Shown: positions 63,017 to 64,000 of the stretch, in pieces
Layout of the letters: the number at the start of each line of letters is the position of its first letter
How positions within the stretch are numbered: position 1 is the stretch's first letter
NCBI RefSeq assembly: GCF_009908285.1
Contig: NZ_JAAARM010000009.1
Coordinates: forward strand, 1 to 64,000
Reading direction: 5' to 3'
Source of the DNA: Pseudomonas sp. Fl4BN1
GTDB taxonomy: Bacteria > Pseudomonadota > Gammaproteobacteria > Pseudomonadales > Pseudomonadaceae
DNA: 64,000 nucleotides
Translations under genes and position numbers: made by a program
The notes under the pieces: model-generated
What the model was told of the DNA's origin: nothing
What the model saw: the letters and a program-made list of their open reading frames with translations, nothing else
Database searches by the model: none

Positions 63017-64000
63017 TCACAGCAACGACATCTGCCCACCCGGCGGACAGAAGGCCGAGCAATCGAGATCGAAGCCTTCGCGACCGTTGAGCCCCAGGCG
63101 CTTGAGTGCCTTGGTAAAGCGCTGGGCCAGCAGGTCGGCGAAGGGCCCCTCACCGCGCATGCGGGCACCGAAACGGCTGTCGTAGAGCTCACCGCCCCGG
63201 CTCTGACGGATCAGGCTGAGCACGTGGGCCGCCCGCTGCGGGTAATGCGCCGCCAGCCATTCCTCGAACAGCGGCGCCACTTCCAGGGGCAACCGCAGCA
63301 TCATGTAGGCCGCGCTCTGCGCCCCGGCGGCATGGGCCTCGCTGAGCAGGCTTTCCAGCTCGCTGTCGTTGATCATCGGGATCATCGGCGAACACAGCAC
63401 CCCCACCGGGATGCCTGCTTCACGCATCACCCGGATCGCCCGCAAGCGTGCCTTGGGCGCCGCCGCCCGCGGTTCGAGAATCCGCTTCAGCTCATCGTCC
63501 AGGGTGGTCAGGCTGATCATCACCGCGACCAGCCGCTGCCGGGCCAGTTCGCTCAGCAGGTCGAGGTCCCGCAGGATCAGCGAACCCTTGGTGACGATGG
63601 TCACCGGGTGCCGATAGCGCAGCAGCACCTCCAGAGTGCGCCGGGTCAGTTGCTGTTCCCGCTCGATGGGCTGGTAGGGATCGGTGTTGGAGCCCAGGTT
63701 GATCGGCGCACAACGGTAGCCGGGCTTGGACAACTGCTGCTCCAGCAAGGCCGCGGCATTGCTCTTGGCGATCAGCTTGGTTTCGAAATCCAGTCCCGGG
63801 GACAGGTCCCAATAGGCGTGACTGGGCCGCGCGTAGCAATAGATGCAGCCATGCTCGCAGCCGCGATAGGGATTGATCGAACGGTCAAAGGGCAGGTCCG
63901 GCGAACTGTTGCGGGTGATGATCGACTTGGCGGTTTCAAAGCGCACTTCGGTGCCCTGCGTCAGCGGCACTTCCTGGTACCAGCCGTCATCCTCGGCCAC
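63017..64000 (-). CDS. radical SAM protein (PA0069 family), 5' end outside the window
   Basis: The fragment of 327 residues contains the radical SAM cluster-binding motif CEHGCIYC (Cys48, Cys52, Cys55 of the visible part) and the SPL-like core (INLGSNTDPYQPIE, VTIVTKGSLILRDLDLL). It is related to spore photoproduct lyase-like radical SAM enzymes, but the substrate is unknown. The window edge cuts the gene, so the true start is beyond 64000 or at a GTG at the edge. Confidence 0.85.
   Translation of the reverse strand: MAEDDGWYQEVPLTQGTEVRFETAKSIITRNSSPDLPFDRSINPYRGCEHGCIYCYARPSHAYWDLSPGLDFETKLIAKSNAAALLEQQLSKPGYRCAPINLGSNTDPYQPIEREQQLTRRTLEVLLRYRHPVTIVTKGSLILRDLDLLSELARQRLVAVMISLTTLDDELKRILEPRAAAPKARLRAIRVMREAGIPVGVLCSPMIPMINDSELESLLSEAHAAGAQSAAYMMLRLPLEVAPLFEEWLAAHYPQRAAHVLSLIRQSRGGELYDSRFGARMRGEGPFADLLAQRFTKALKRLGLNGREGFDLDCSAFCPPGGQMSLL

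Overview
This 64 kb window is a piece of a Pseudomonas chromosome, most like the P. fluorescens group (P. fluorescens, P. protegens, P. chlororaphis). The evidence is high GC content, REP elements of the Pseudomonas type, and gene blocks in Pseudomonas order: algB-kinB; dsbA, cytochrome c4, cytochrome c5, engB, ersA, polA; znuA/zur-znuCB; metNIQ; and the aa3 cytochrome oxidase locus. No CRISPR array, insertion sequence, prophage or tRNA was seen. The content is mostly conserved core genes. Species-level assignment is inference.

Layout. 1-200: promoter and leader of an rRNA operon that reads leftward out of the window. 300-3780: glutarate catabolism (gcdH-gcdG) with a divergent LysR regulator. 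4200-8800: proton-translocating transhydrogenase pntAA-pntAB-pntB, then an acetyl-CoA hydrolase/CoA transferase. 8800-13030: an accessory cluster of two DUF1127 genes whose upstream regions are studded with GTACAG-type motifs, three tandem DUF2388 secreted proteins and a DUF4105 periplasmic protein. 13100-20500: GFA-family protein, CitMHS citrate transporter, TerC, Na/Pi cotransporter, M16 peptidase and a DUF5924 membrane protein. 20500-24030: four-gene MCE/Mla-type lipid transport operon. 24100-26780: nucleoside-recognition membrane protein and GltP-type symporter.

27500-37730: Ivy-family protein, a small DUF1328 membrane protein, the AlgB/KinB two-component pair with an AlgU-like promoter, a CSS-EAL phosphodiesterase, an AmpDh2-like amidase, a GGDEF diguanylate cyclase and an EEP-family hydrolase. 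37740-43550: DsbA, cytochromes c4 and c5, EngB, the sRNA ErsA (found here as a 132-nt unit with an AlgU-like promoter and terminator) and DNA polymerase I. 43600-48800: DUF2782 protein, homoserine kinase, zinc uptake (znuA, zur, znuC, znuB) and a lipoprotein. 48860-49390: a broken remnant of a large catalase. 49559-52073: methionine uptake metNIQ. 52167-60754: cytochrome c oxidase structural and assembly genes. 61125-64000: hypothetical protein, beta-carbonic anhydrase and a radical SAM protein cut by the window end.

How the genes work together. The cox block holds subunits I-III plus Cox11, SURF1, heme A synthase, heme O synthase, a Sco protein and a small Sco-like CxxxC protein, so it is a nearly self-contained aa3 oxidase assembly locus. 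Envelope stress (AlgU) ties algB-kinB and ersA together. Zinc control is local: Zur sits divergently from znuA, with a candidate Zur box between them. The least understood part, and the best place for new biology, is the DUF1127/DUF2388/DUF4105 cluster with its repeated promoter motifs.
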